Shown here: piece by piece, positions 34,608 through 46,200 of the stretch | Layout of the letters: each line of letters starts with the position of its first letter | How positions within the stretch are numbered: the first letter of the stretch is position 1 | Origin: Struthio camelus | Taxonomy: Eukaryota > Chordata > Aves > Struthioniformes > Struthionidae | Assembly: GCF_040807025.1 (NCBI RefSeq) | Contig: NC_090952.1 | Span: forward strand, 23,743,068-23,807,067 | DNA: 64,000 bases | Direction of reading: 5' to 3' | Program-made: the position numbers and the translations under genes | Notes under the pieces: model-generated | Databases searched by the model: none | Told to the model about the DNA's origin: nothing | What the model saw: the letters and a program-made list of their open reading frames with translations, nothing else

Positions 34608-36589
34608 AAGGCTCCTTTATAATATAAGGCGGACTTTGTCATGATGGCCGGGCAGCCCTTGAGAACAGCCAGCCTTTTCAGGGCCCCGCATCCTCCTCGC
34701 AGCCGTCCCCGGCGCGGCGCCGCTCAGAACCGGCGCTCGACCCGCTCTTCGAAGGCAGCGGGCGGGAATGCCGGGAAGGGCCGGCGCTCCGTGGCCGGCG
34801 GCCTGAAGCGTTGCCGAAGCCCGGGGACGGGCCCGTGCTGGCAGCCCCCGCGCCAGCGCGCAGAATCCGCTGGAAACGGCGACATCGCCGTGGCCAGCAA
34901 GGGTTAATTTCTAGGTATCAAAATTTGTGCAAAAGGTTGAGCGAGACTTCCGCCTTGCCAATGAATTATGGCTTTAAAATATTTGCATTCTTTCCTGAAA
35001 GATTTAGGAATAATTATATAGCACTCAGGGGCAAGGCATTGCCAGATAAACTTAACAACTCTATAATTTGTACTCGAGGCAGGGTTTCCTGTAAATGATA
35101 GCTTTGTTTAATTTTACAATACTGCTTCCAAATGTTTGCTGGTTATGAATTGCCAGCTAAATGGGAGTTGCGAATCTGGACGAGTATTTATTTGTTTGTT
35201 ATTGCAGACAATAAAAGCTGCCGTATTAGGCTAAAACTTGGCATCTCGTTTAAAACTTCAGGGTATCCTTTCCCGTGCAGCGTTGCCAGGGCAGGCAGCT
35301 GAAGCAGGGCGAGCGCAGCTTTCCCGCTTAACGTATAAAATCCCAGAGCTGCTCTAGGATCTCTTCCTGCGCTGCGTTTTCTTTTTCTGGGTATGAGAAA
35401 GGAACGCTGGAGTTTCAACGCACATACTTTATTTCCATTACTCAAAGCCGGAGTCATGCATAGTTACAGCCAAAGACACTTCAGCAGCTCTAGGGATAAC
35501 AAGATAGCTGACAGACTGGAATGCGGATTTATCAGGGGTAAAAACTGGCAAAATTCCTTATTCCTGATTCTTCTTTTTAAATAGGCCCTTCATCGACCTG
35601 CCGAATGAGTCCCCAGCAAGTTTTAACCCTTTGCCTTCTCCCAGATGAACCCGGGAATAGGCAGCGGAGCTGCATGTGTATTTTCTGATTAAACTGCTCC
35701 GTCTCAGGTTTTGTTGGTTGGTTGTTTTTTTTTTTTAACTGTGAATGTCTTCCAGGAATGTTTTCAATCAGTTTTTATTTTAAAGTGCAGGCCTTTGTAC
35801 CAGATGTGTGGGTGAATGACCACAAAATGTAAATTTTACTGTATATTGCCTTTGGACTGGCAGTTTGAAAGACTACTGGGCAGTTAACATAGGAGGATTG
35901 TGCCATGAAATCCACTTTCTTGGGATTTGGTTCATATTAATTTCTTTCAGAGCTAATCGTTTTAATGGCTTCAGTTACATTTTGATGTAGAACTATATTT
36001 ACTGTGCCTTGATCAGGACCTGGAAATATGTACGTTTCTATGAAAAACAGGTCATTTTCGACGCCCTGGCTTTTTAATAATATGTATATTCTAATATTCT
36101 GACCCACTGAGCAATTTCTTTTGGGGAAACGAGATGTAACGCAAGAACCACGCTTGAAAGTCAGATTAAATTAAATCCCTCAATTAAGGGAGCTGGGTTC
36201 AGAAGACAAGTCAAGCTGTTCAGTTAAAGAGTTTCAAGTTTAAAATTCAACCTCGGAGCATTTCTGAGATCTTCTGCGAGCAGCTCTCGGTGCAGCGAGA
36301 TGCGCGTCATGCCAGCCCAGCGCAGGAGAGCCCGGAGCGCGTCCAGTCTGCCTTCCCCTTTTAATGGCACGCTGGCGTAGCTGTCTGCAGGGCAGGTATA
36401 TTTGGAGCTAGCGGTTATTTCTGTGGCTGTGCTTCTTGACCGAAGGAGGAATGAAGAGAATTTCACTTTTCATTTGAAAAGGAAAGGACCGCTCAGGGAT
36501 TGCAAAACACTTTGTTTTGGAAAAATGTCGTTGTTTGAAAATAGCAGGAGAGGTCGGCTCTAAGCCTGTGGCAGGATTGAACGCTGGAA

Positions 36590-36730
36590 ACGTTCGCTAA
36601 CGTGGGGGCCCGCAGCCGGCCTCGGCGTCCGCTTCGGCACCCAGGCGTGCCGCCCGCGCCGAGAAGCCCCCGCCGCGCTGCGGGGACGCCCGCTCCGCGC
36701 CCGCCGTGGTGCCTGCGTTGAAGCCTTGCT
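36590..36730. promoter_or_regulatory. Short isolated CpG-dense patch
   Basis: About 140 bp of very GC-rich, CpG-dense sequence (many CCGC/GCGC strings) set in A/T-leaning intron. A similar patch of about 80 bp lies near 28535-28615. No gene or repeat family was recognised. Confidence 0.45.
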
Positions 36731-39276
36731 TCTAGCATCGCTTTGGGTCGGCTGCGGGTCGGTAAATGCCTCCCTGCTGCAGGGACTTCTTGTCTCTCTG
36801 TCTGTCTGGGTGGTTTTTTTTTTTTTTTTTTTAGCTGCAAACTTTTTATAGGCTGTTTTTGCTTAAGGAGAGGGACTGGATAATAAAGCGGGAGCGGGAG
36901 GACGAGACCCTCTCCCCCCTTGAGAAGGGGTAACGTGACCGTTGCATGTGTCTGATCGCTCTAATCGGCACCTTTAAAACTGGCCTGAGATGAGATTTTA
37001 GGGTGGCCGGGCATTGAAAAAGTCAACGTCCCTTTGCTTGCCCAGGCTCCGATTTCAGGGCAGGATGTTCTTCCTTGTGCCACGAGCGCCCTGGAAGCGT
37101 TCGGGGTTTCGGCGCTGCGTGTCCTGCTGGCCAGAGGGCGAGCTAGGACGGTCTGGGCGAGCTAGGGCAGGGGCGACGCGCACAGAAAGGAGATGCTTGA
37201 GCTTCCCCAAGCTGAGCGAGCTTCTTCCTGCGAGACCGTGCTGCCGCTGGCCCTGCTTCGGGATTGCTCCCCGGGGCTTGCAGGGCACCAGAGGCTGTTT
37301 ACCTTTCCGCGAGCGGATTTAGGACTGCCTGGGACGGGGATGACAAAGTCCTGTTTGCACTTCAGCCTCCTCTCCTCCCCCACAGCCCTGCTAGGTTGGT
37401 CAGGGACGTGCTTAAAAAGGCAAAATAGAGCCATTTGGTACCTGCCAGTAAAAGCCGTGATGCAGTTGTCCCCTGTTATGATAGGGAGCTTTCAGCCGGC
37501 CTTGTTTTTTTTCCATGTTGCTGAAGTGGGACGTGGTGTGTTAGCGGGGCTGTTTGCATAACCAAATCGGCTGTGCGCGTGAGAGCGGTGGGAATTACTG
37601 AGCTGTGGCAGGAGGGTAGCGTTGCCCGGATCAAAACAGGGCTTTGCAGGTGCAAGGTCTCGGCAATACCTGGGCTTCTCTCCCGCGTTCAGCGCGGAGG
37701 TCCCCGAAACGTGCGCTGTCAAAAATACCCGAGATGTGGCTCTGCGTTAGCTGGAGGGGAAAATACCTTCTTGGGCAGTGAAGCTTGTGCTGAGGATATA
37801 GGATCTGTTGCTCTCTTGTGGCTGCAAGGCAGATCTAATCTTTAAGACCCTTCCCAAGCCAGGGAAGGGTGTTTGCAAAGGTAGAGGAGCTTGGACGGCT
37901 CACCTCGCGCAGGCAGCGCCATCCGTCGAACGAGCGAGATAGGCAACGCTGCCGTAGACTCGGTTGCCGGAAAAGAAAGATTCCCTGTTGCTGCGAGGAG
38001 CGGAGGCGGCCAGCCCGTTCTCGGTTTCTTGCTGCTGCAGCTGTGGGCTCCTCGCTGGGGAGGTGTGCGTGTGCGAGGCGGCACATGGGTTTGGAAGCAG
38101 GGTAGATGTGAAGCTGCTTCTGTGAAGGCCAAGAAACATTACGCTATTAATCCCACACAGGTTAAAAAGGAAGACGATCAGAAGGTATATATGTATGTGC
38201 TCTCTTTTTGGAGCAGGCTAGAGAGTCAATTCAAACCTTTTGCATAGAAGACCTGTTTCACCAATTTTTTTTTTTCTTTTCCTTCCCAAATCCATTAGTA
38301 TTGAATAGCATCTTGGCTTCTGCTGCAAGAACCTGGTGGCTTTGAGATGAGACCCACGTCCACTGACCCAGCGCTCGAGGGAAAGATGAAAGCAGCCCCG
38401 TGCTCTCGTGTCCTCCTCGTGGATGGTTGGTCCCATGAGGTCTGAGACCACGCAGCTGGTGCCTTTCATCCGGGGCGCTCTAGTGTGTTCTGGAAGGACT
38501 TTGCTTAAAACAGACTTTGTGGCAAAGAGGTTGGCTTGCCAGTTGTTGAGAAGATTTGGAGATTTATCTATGCTAATGAGAGGAGGAGTGCTCGTGTGAA
38601 CCTCCAGACAGATAACGCTGGTTTTCACAGCTGAGCAAAGCAGCCCCCAGCCGACAGAGCTGGTGGCTGGCTTCGTCGGGGAGGGAAGGGGCACGAGGCG
38701 GAGGAATTTTTAATTTTGCGATATCCTTATCGCAGTCCTTTCTCCCCTCGCTCCCACCCCTGTTCTCGCCTCTTCCACGGTAGGTTGAACTACTCGGCCT
38801 TGCCTTTTCCACAAATACTGGCAGACCTCTGGGCTCAGACCGGGGGAATATATTACAGGTCTGTTCCAGGCAAAGGTTGGCTTTTCTGACATAGGTTACA
38901 TTATGCTGGTTGAACACAGTAAACTACTTGTGTGAAAGCTGGATTGCTCGCATAACAGATGCCCAGGCAGTTAAAGAAGTAATGCTTGGTGGGAGTAGCA
39001 GGCAAGGGCTTAAAAGAACTTTTTTTCCTTTTTTTTTTTTTTTTTCTTTTTCAGATAAAAATCTTATTTACAAGCTCAGCTATGGTCTTAGCTCTGAGGC
39101 GATTTGTTGAAGGAGAGATAAAGTTCCCTGAGGAATGAAATGGAAACTGAGCTGCTGCCCGAGTGCCCCGTCCCCAGGGGTTTGGGAGGGAAGAGCTGCT
39201 CCGTGGCAAGGGGTTCGGACCGGGGCAGGCAGAGCTGCCCTCGCCTCCTGGGGCTGCTGCTCCAAGGAAGTGTCTA

Positions 39277-39305
39277 CCCCCCCCCCCCCCAAAAAAAAAA
39301 AAAAA
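39277..39305. repeat. Compound homopolymer C14-A15
   Basis: Fourteen C are followed directly by fifteen A, which on the other strand is T15-G14. It is the same class as the T18-G9 tract at 29241. Confidence 0.95.
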
Positions 39306-42300
39306 GTAATAGGTATCCTGAGGGTGTAAATGCACTTTTGGCAGAGTGTGCGCGCTCTCCTGTGGCTGGGGGCTAGGCTGCTTGTTGACGGGATGATTTC
39401 TTTGGTTGCCCAGCTCTTAGCTGTGCACAATGGCCCAATTTCAGGGCATTTCAAAGGTCTTGGGAATGTCACACCTTGGGTGTTTTGGTGCTCTGGGTGC
39501 TAGACTTCCTCTGTCTCCAGTTGCACAGCTTATTTGCCTTTCTCCGTGTGATGTTTCAGGTTCAGCCATGAGCGTTTTTGGAGGTTTGTCATATTTACAC
39601 TAACAGTTCTCAGAAAGTTCAGCTGAAAAGAAGCATTTTTTTCCCAGGAAAAAGCCAGGAACCACTAATGTGCGATCTTTGTGTATAAAGTTGCCTTTCT
39701 TTGCTTATAAACAGTGACCCTGGGATGGATGTGCGAGTGGACCTGTTTAGATTTCAGTCTGACCCACCTCCTTGCTTTAGTGCTGACTTTCCCTTTGAGC
39801 AAAATGTTCTTTCCTGGGTTTTGCCGTAATAACGTGGTGTGAGTTTTTAACCTTTAAAACTGGAACGCCATGTCAAATTGCGGTGTCCTGCTGTTGGCAG
39901 CAGCAGATGATTTTCCCCTGAATGTTCTATGTACGAATTGCTCATTAACTTCCCTTATACTCTTTCTTCTGCTGGTTGTGGCAAGCTGGGCTGGCCGGGG
40001 GGCCTGTGTTTGTGGCTCCGAGGGCCGATGCTGAGGTAGCGGAGATGCGAAGGTGATGGCTGGTTTGGCCAGTGTGCTTTCTTTCAGGAGGGCCAGGGAG
40101 TCAAAAGGTCAGCTAGCTTTTATATACCGTCCTCCTGTGCTGGCTGGGAAGGGACGTGTTTATGGCCGTCTCTGGCCTTCTGAGGTTACCAAGGGTAAAT
40201 GGAGCAAGGCTGGAAGTCGTCGTGTGCGAACGTCATTGAATTAATTTGGGGTGAGTGTATCGCCAGCTTTGGCAGCGCGTAGAAATGGCGTCTCCTTGGA
40301 TAACGTCCTCTTCTTCCAAGCTGACCGGGATATTCCTCGTGTTACGGGTCTCGGTGTGGATTCTGCCCAAGCAGAAGTAACACAGGCAATATCCAAGTCT
40401 TCGTTCTCAGGCCGATCATGTGGTCCCAAGCCAGATGCGTTAGCGGGACCCCATAACCACAGCGTCTGTCCCGCAGGAAGGACTCCGCGGGGTCCCAATT
40501 GCCACAGGTAAATCTGACCTCAAGAGAGAGACCACGAGTCGGGAAGGACAGGCGCCTCTGCCTTGGCCCTGCAGTGGCACTGGAAGAGGAGGTATAAAGA
40601 CTGAGCTCTGCTTGCCATCCCTTCCAGAGTCCTGCCTTTGGACTGGTTTCCCCAAGCCAGTTTTTCGTCAAATTTATGTGAGTTAATTATATCTGAAGCC
40701 CCTTAGTTAGTGCTTCTTTCTAATCTAGCTGAAATCGGGAAGCTGATTCTAAAATCACGAGAGGAGAGAAGACGTGGGGCAAAGAGAAACATCAGGTGTG
40801 ATCATGCTCGCTGCGCTTCTTCAGGAAATCGGGCTAAAGCAAGGTTTTGGCAGTGTTGCTGATAAAACAAGGAAAGCCCCAACACGCTTTCTGGACAGGG
40901 TTGAAAATGAAGTGTGCCACATGCTTGCCGCTTTAGTGAACGTTCATAGTGTGTGAATACTTGGATTCCTGCAGATGAACTCAAATTTAGCTGAGCCTGT
41001 GATAATCTGGAGAAGTCTCTCTGGGTCAGCGGCTGCAGTTTCCCCTCCGTTTCCACACCATCCCAGCTCTGGCCATGGGTGGAGGAGAGAGTCAGCCTGG
41101 GCTCTGCTGGGAGATGCCAGCAGCCGTCCTCATGGGCTAGGCTTGCAGAGGGGCTCCTCGTGGGGGTACCTCCAGCTCTGTCCTCACCGATGTGGAAATG
41201 GGAAGGGCAGTGAGGCTCAGGCTAATGCAGTGCTCCTGCTGGGGCAGCGCACCGCCACGGAGTGCCTGGCTCCTGCTTTAATTTCTGGGGTTAGTGCCGG
41301 GGGAGCTTGCACCCGCGTGCAAGGATACGTGTTCTGGAAAGCCTTTCGCCATGTGCTGCAACAGGAGGTTCCCAGCCAAAACACTGGGCCTGAAACTCGG
41401 TCAAGCTCTAGTTCTTGCTTTCCCTGGGGGGAACAACTGGGGAGCTGCAAGTGTGGACCAGACCCAATGCTCTGCAGTTCCTCTGGCTACCCAAACTGTC
41501 TCTGTGTTGCTGCTATGAAAAGGAAAACTTTCCACTTACAACTGAAGTCTCATTTATGTATGGCCCAGGACCTGCTGTTGGACTGAATTTTGTTCTTAAG
41601 CAAATATGACTTTTTGGCTCTTTGGGGGCGAGGGGCAGTAACTGCTCCACGGAGTGGCAGCCCGTTGGCCCTTGGGCAGCCATCAGCCAGGAGAGTTCCT
41701 GGCAGAGGAGATGGTTTGTTCAACACAACCTGCATAGGGCTGAACATTGTGGTAGATAATTCAGTTTCATCTGGCTTAGCTGTTCTTAACTGTTTATAGT
41801 TTGTGGGCCCTGGGGGGGAGGAATCCAGAGGAGGGACAGCCCCCTGCGTTGCAAGCTAAGGCTGCTGCCTATGTGTGTGCTTGCACAGACCCCTCCGGTC
41901 CCCCCTCTGCCGGAGAGCACCCCAGGCTGCCAGAGATCTGCGGGTGGCAAACTGCATATTAAATGCTTCATAGCAGCCGAATTGTCTTGAAAAGTGGTGG
42001 ATGCAAAATACATTTGAAGATCTGGCCCTTTGTGTGCAGGTCTTTTAAGCTGCTCTAATTTCTTAAGTTATCACTTGCACTGTAACTCTGCACGTCAAGC
42101 TGTGTAGGCAGTGGGAGGGGTTATTAATGTGGGTTTTTTCATAGGTAAATATGGTTGTGAAGTAGTATTGACACATGGAAAAGTTTGTGGAGGCTTGCAA
42201 CAAACGGCACAGAGAAAATCAACTGCTTTGTGATAGGTCTGTGTTGGTTCTTTAGTTTGAATGTCTTTACAAATCCCAATTGTAACAAAGCACATTGTAA

Positions 42301-42494
42301 AAATGAATACATGTTCTTTTTAATCTTAAAAAGAAAAAACCCCCAAACCCAAACACGCAAAACCTAGTATAAATTTTGCGCATCTGGGAAACAAAGGCAT
42401 CAGCATTTGCTTGTCAGAGCTAATAAAGTTTGCTTGGATCTTAATTTTTCTGCTTGATTTCACAAAGTAATTGAAACTTCCTTTCTGCTGCAAG

Positions 42495-42496
<2 letters not shown>

Positions 42497-42536
<40 letters not shown>
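42497..42536. repeat. (CT)20 microsatellite
   Basis: Twenty uninterrupted CT dinucleotides followed by T/C-rich sequence. It is likely polymorphic. Confidence 0.95.
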
Positions 42537-42542
<6 letters not shown>

Positions 42543-45500
42543 TTCTTTAAAGAACTTTTCTTAAAAGAACATCTTTTGGTCAGTGAGTTTATGGAATTTT
42601 GCTCAGACGGCAGACGCAGTTTGAGCTTGCTGAACAAGTGGTCAGTCAAAGCTTACCGGACAAATTACTTGCGTCTGCAAGTCATTTCTCCAAGTTGAAA
42701 AACACCTAGATCAAATAAACCTTGAACTAGAGGTTTTACAGGAGGTTTTGAGCATGTAAGTGAAGCTTTTGTAATCACAGTGATCTGATAAAATTCTTAA
42801 AAAGAGGGTTCCCATAAAGCAAATAGTAGTTCCACTCAAAGTGATAAAACCTACATCTGGTAAACTTTGCTTGCTACCTCCTGATGACCTGTGAAAAAGG
42901 CAAATAATTCCTGCTCTGGAGAGGTGAGGACGCCAAACTCTGAGCTGCCTTCAAGCTCGCGCAGCTCTGCGGAGAGCGAGAGCCGTGCCGTACCTGGCCG
43001 CAGGCACGTGCATCCAGCCGGCGCTCGGGGCAGGTACCAAAAACATACATCTAAGAGCGAAACAACCACTTTTGAAGAAGGATTTACCCAAGCGGAGGAA
43101 AACCTGAACAAGGCTGCAGTAATACTGAAGTGGCTGGCTGACTTGAGAGGCCTTTTCCTCGCGTTAGACGCCGCTCGTCCTCGAGGCTGAGTTTGCAAAT
43201 GGCATGAATAACATGTATTGTTGTTCGCCTCCCCGTAAGCGTGGCATATTGAGTTTTAGAGGTTAGAATAAGGAGGGGCTGGCTAATTGAAAGCAAACAA
43301 ACAGCAAAGGCAGGAAAAGAAACATAAAACAGCAAACCCAAACCCACAAATAGAAAGCAGATCTTCCACATTGATTAGTTCAAATTTGTTTATTTGAAGT
43401 ACCAAAAGTTAGCATCATCGCTCTTTTGGGGTGTCTCTCAAATTTGGCAATATGTTAGCCATGTGTTGTCAAATAATCTTGTAGTAAGAAAAGATTATTT
43501 GGAGGGGCCGTTTGTTACCTTAAACCGTAAACTGAAAGGAATACGGCAAACTGCAAAGAGTAGCTTGCAGCCTTGACACGCAGGTGCTGTTCTTGAAAGA
43601 ACTGCACTCTGCAAAACTTCTGTTTCATGGAGGGTTTTCCTTGGGTGTGTTAAAGAGTATTGAGTGTTTCTTGCAGCTGCTAAGACTTGTAACTTTTTTC
43701 CATGTCTTTACTGGAAACAAGTTTAAGAATCATAATGTACTTACTAGCTTTAAGAATGAGTGGAGACCTGAAGAGAGCTTATGGGAAGGACTTTGTACTT
43801 TTGGTTTTAAGGATGTTTTGGACTGGAAGATGCTCCTTGTCTTCCAGGAACAGGTCAATAGAGTAGCTGTAATATTTTTTCAGATTTAGGTGAAACACTG
43901 GCCTGTTCCCAGTCACAGGAATTATAGTTTCAGCCTATTAACTGTTGGCTGTTAATAAGTCAGTTATGTTTAAATGCAGTGATTGTGCCTGAAATTTCTA
44001 AGCTGAATGTTTTGTGTAATATATGCATTTCAAGAATGTCTCCCTAGGAAAAGCAGTAATTTCTCACCGTTTTGCCTTTCCTGTTCAGGAATGAGTAGTG
44101 GGCTTGGGGTCATGCCGATGCCATCTCGTAAGGCAGGGCTGTCAAGGCTGGGTGGAAGTTCCCTGCCGCTCCAGCAGCCCAGGTCTAATGCTCTCTCGCA
44201 TTCAGGCGCATTGTTTATCTTTAACCAAAGGCTTGGATAAACTTCCAAGATAAATTAATGCTGTTAGTTCAACTCAATTTCCTTTGGAGGAGGTTTTCTG
44301 GGGTGACTCAGTCATTATAAATATGGAAGTAGCTAGACTTCAAACACTTTGTCTTTTGGACAAAGTTTTCATAGTTGTCTCCTAAAGCAGCAAAGAGTAG
44401 CATTTCCTTCAAGTGCATCTTAATTTTTTTTTCCCCTCCCCTCTCTCTTCTCATCTGCATCAGGCTTGCACTCTTAGTTCGCGTCTGACTTTCTGATTAA
44501 GAAATAATCAGTGAAGATAGATTAGTCTGTGAGCATTGCAACCCCTCGGACTGGTGCAGCTTGAACAGGAACTAAAGGTCAGGAGCCTGGAGGCACCGTG
44601 GGGTCACAACCCTTCTTGTAGGAGGCAGGCTTAACCGTACTGGGGTTTAACAGGCACTTGATTGCATGAAGGAATGTGGTAACAGGATTTAAAGGAAACA
44701 TACAGAACTAACAAGGATTAAGGCTAATTGTTTGCCCTGATTCTGCTAGGAATGGCAGGATGTGGCTATGAGGGAAATGGTTCCATTCTGCAAGAAGTAA
44801 AATCCAGTATTTATGTTCTCTTCACACAGGACTACGTAGGTTTGGTTGATTTACTCTCCATATGAAAAATGGAAAATAGTGACTTGGAAAAAAAAAAAGG
44901 TTATTTTGAGTTCGTCTTCCTTAAAGGCCTCGAGCCTGTTGAAGCAAATGTTTCTGCAGTTGGTGGGAAACTTTCTGTAAATTAATGATTCTCACCATGT
45001 CTGTGCTCTTGTTTTTGCTGGCATTGCAAAAACTGTCACTTTGTGCAGCGAAATGACATCCCTCTGCTGGCAAGCGTTCATCGTGTAGGCTTAGTTAATA
45101 CTGATAGGAGTCCTTTTATAGAAGGACTTTGCATGCCTGTGGTTTTGTTTTGAGAAACCGTGGTGATACTGTCAGAGGCATTGTAGCAACCTTGCCTTCT
45201 CTTGAAGTTCGGGCTGGCTTCTTGCAGAAAGGCCACAGGTTTCTCTTGGAATCAGGGGAGATTTCGGGATCAGAGGCCCTTGGACTTTGTCCCTGGTGAG
45301 CCAAAGTGTCAGGACACCTTGGTTAGAGTGAAACGTGCAGCAAGTGTGACCTGAGGGAGAAGGCTGTGTTAGACCAAGAGTGTCAGTCTTTTGTGTTTTG
45401 ATGCTCTCGGGAAGACTCCTTCCCAGATGGAAGGACGGAGGGACAATGTGCTTTGGTGCATCAGGAGATGGAGGAGGCCAGCAGGATTGTCCTCCTTGCT

Positions 45501-45931
45501 GATAAGGTCCAGGTGAGGGGAAGATGGGGCACAGGACATGGCTCTGAAGGATCAGGTTTTAATGCAGGATGATCACTGATCTCTTTCAAATCAGAACTGA
45601 AAAGAAAATTGCGTCCAGTTGTTCTCAATTAAATGCTGGCATTAGCCAATACTTGGGGTAAGCTCCCCACCTCTCTGGCAGTGCAGCGGTGCTCTGAAGG
45701 GGCAAACAGAAACGTTTCCCCGCTCTGAACTGCAGTCCAGCCCTGGGAGGCGTCTGCGGGATGCCGGGTGCGTGGGGACCGTCCCCTCCTTGGCTGGTGA
45801 TGGGGGACAGGCTTCAGTGCCCCCTTCTCTCCAGAAGTCCTCGTTCCAAACTGACAGCCCAATTAGTGGCCAGTTTTTAATCTTTCCTGTGCTGGGGGAA
45901 GGCAATTACAGGGGTTGTGGTTAGATAGTCT

Positions 45932-46200
45932 CTGGTTGCCTTGGCTCTCCTTGACACTTGTCAGTCTGGCTCCAGACATGGGTTCATTACAGAAGCTGCT
46001 CATTATTTCGCTCAATGGCGAGGGAGGGTAATTCATGCTGGCTGTCAGATCTGTCAGCTGCCTTTGATACGCTGGATTATAAGATGATACTCACTTGTGG
46101 CTATTTGCAGGTGTAGATGGGCAACATGCCTGAGTGAACTCATTCTTTCTTGGCCCCTGGGTTTTAACCACTTCTTCTCAGAAGCAGTTTTCTGTCTTTT
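45932..46200 (+). mobile_element. Fossil LINE reverse-transcriptase fragment (L2/CR1-clade-like)
   Basis: Translation from 45932 gives a line containing QSGSRHGFITEAAH, which fits the QSGFR-x-G-x-TETA block of LINE reverse transcriptases. After a frameshift, 46048-46089 reads DLSAAFDTLDYKMI, which fits the palm motif A (DLSAAFDT-x-DH) with its catalytic Asp. The two blocks are in the right order and spacing. Downstream, about 46115-46165, a weaker THSFLA stretch may correspond to the next block. Frameshifts and stops show that it is dead. The family knowledge is from L2/CR1/RTE-type elements; the exact family cannot be assigned without a search. It lies in GPC4 intron 1, sense orientation. 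Confidence 0.75.
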
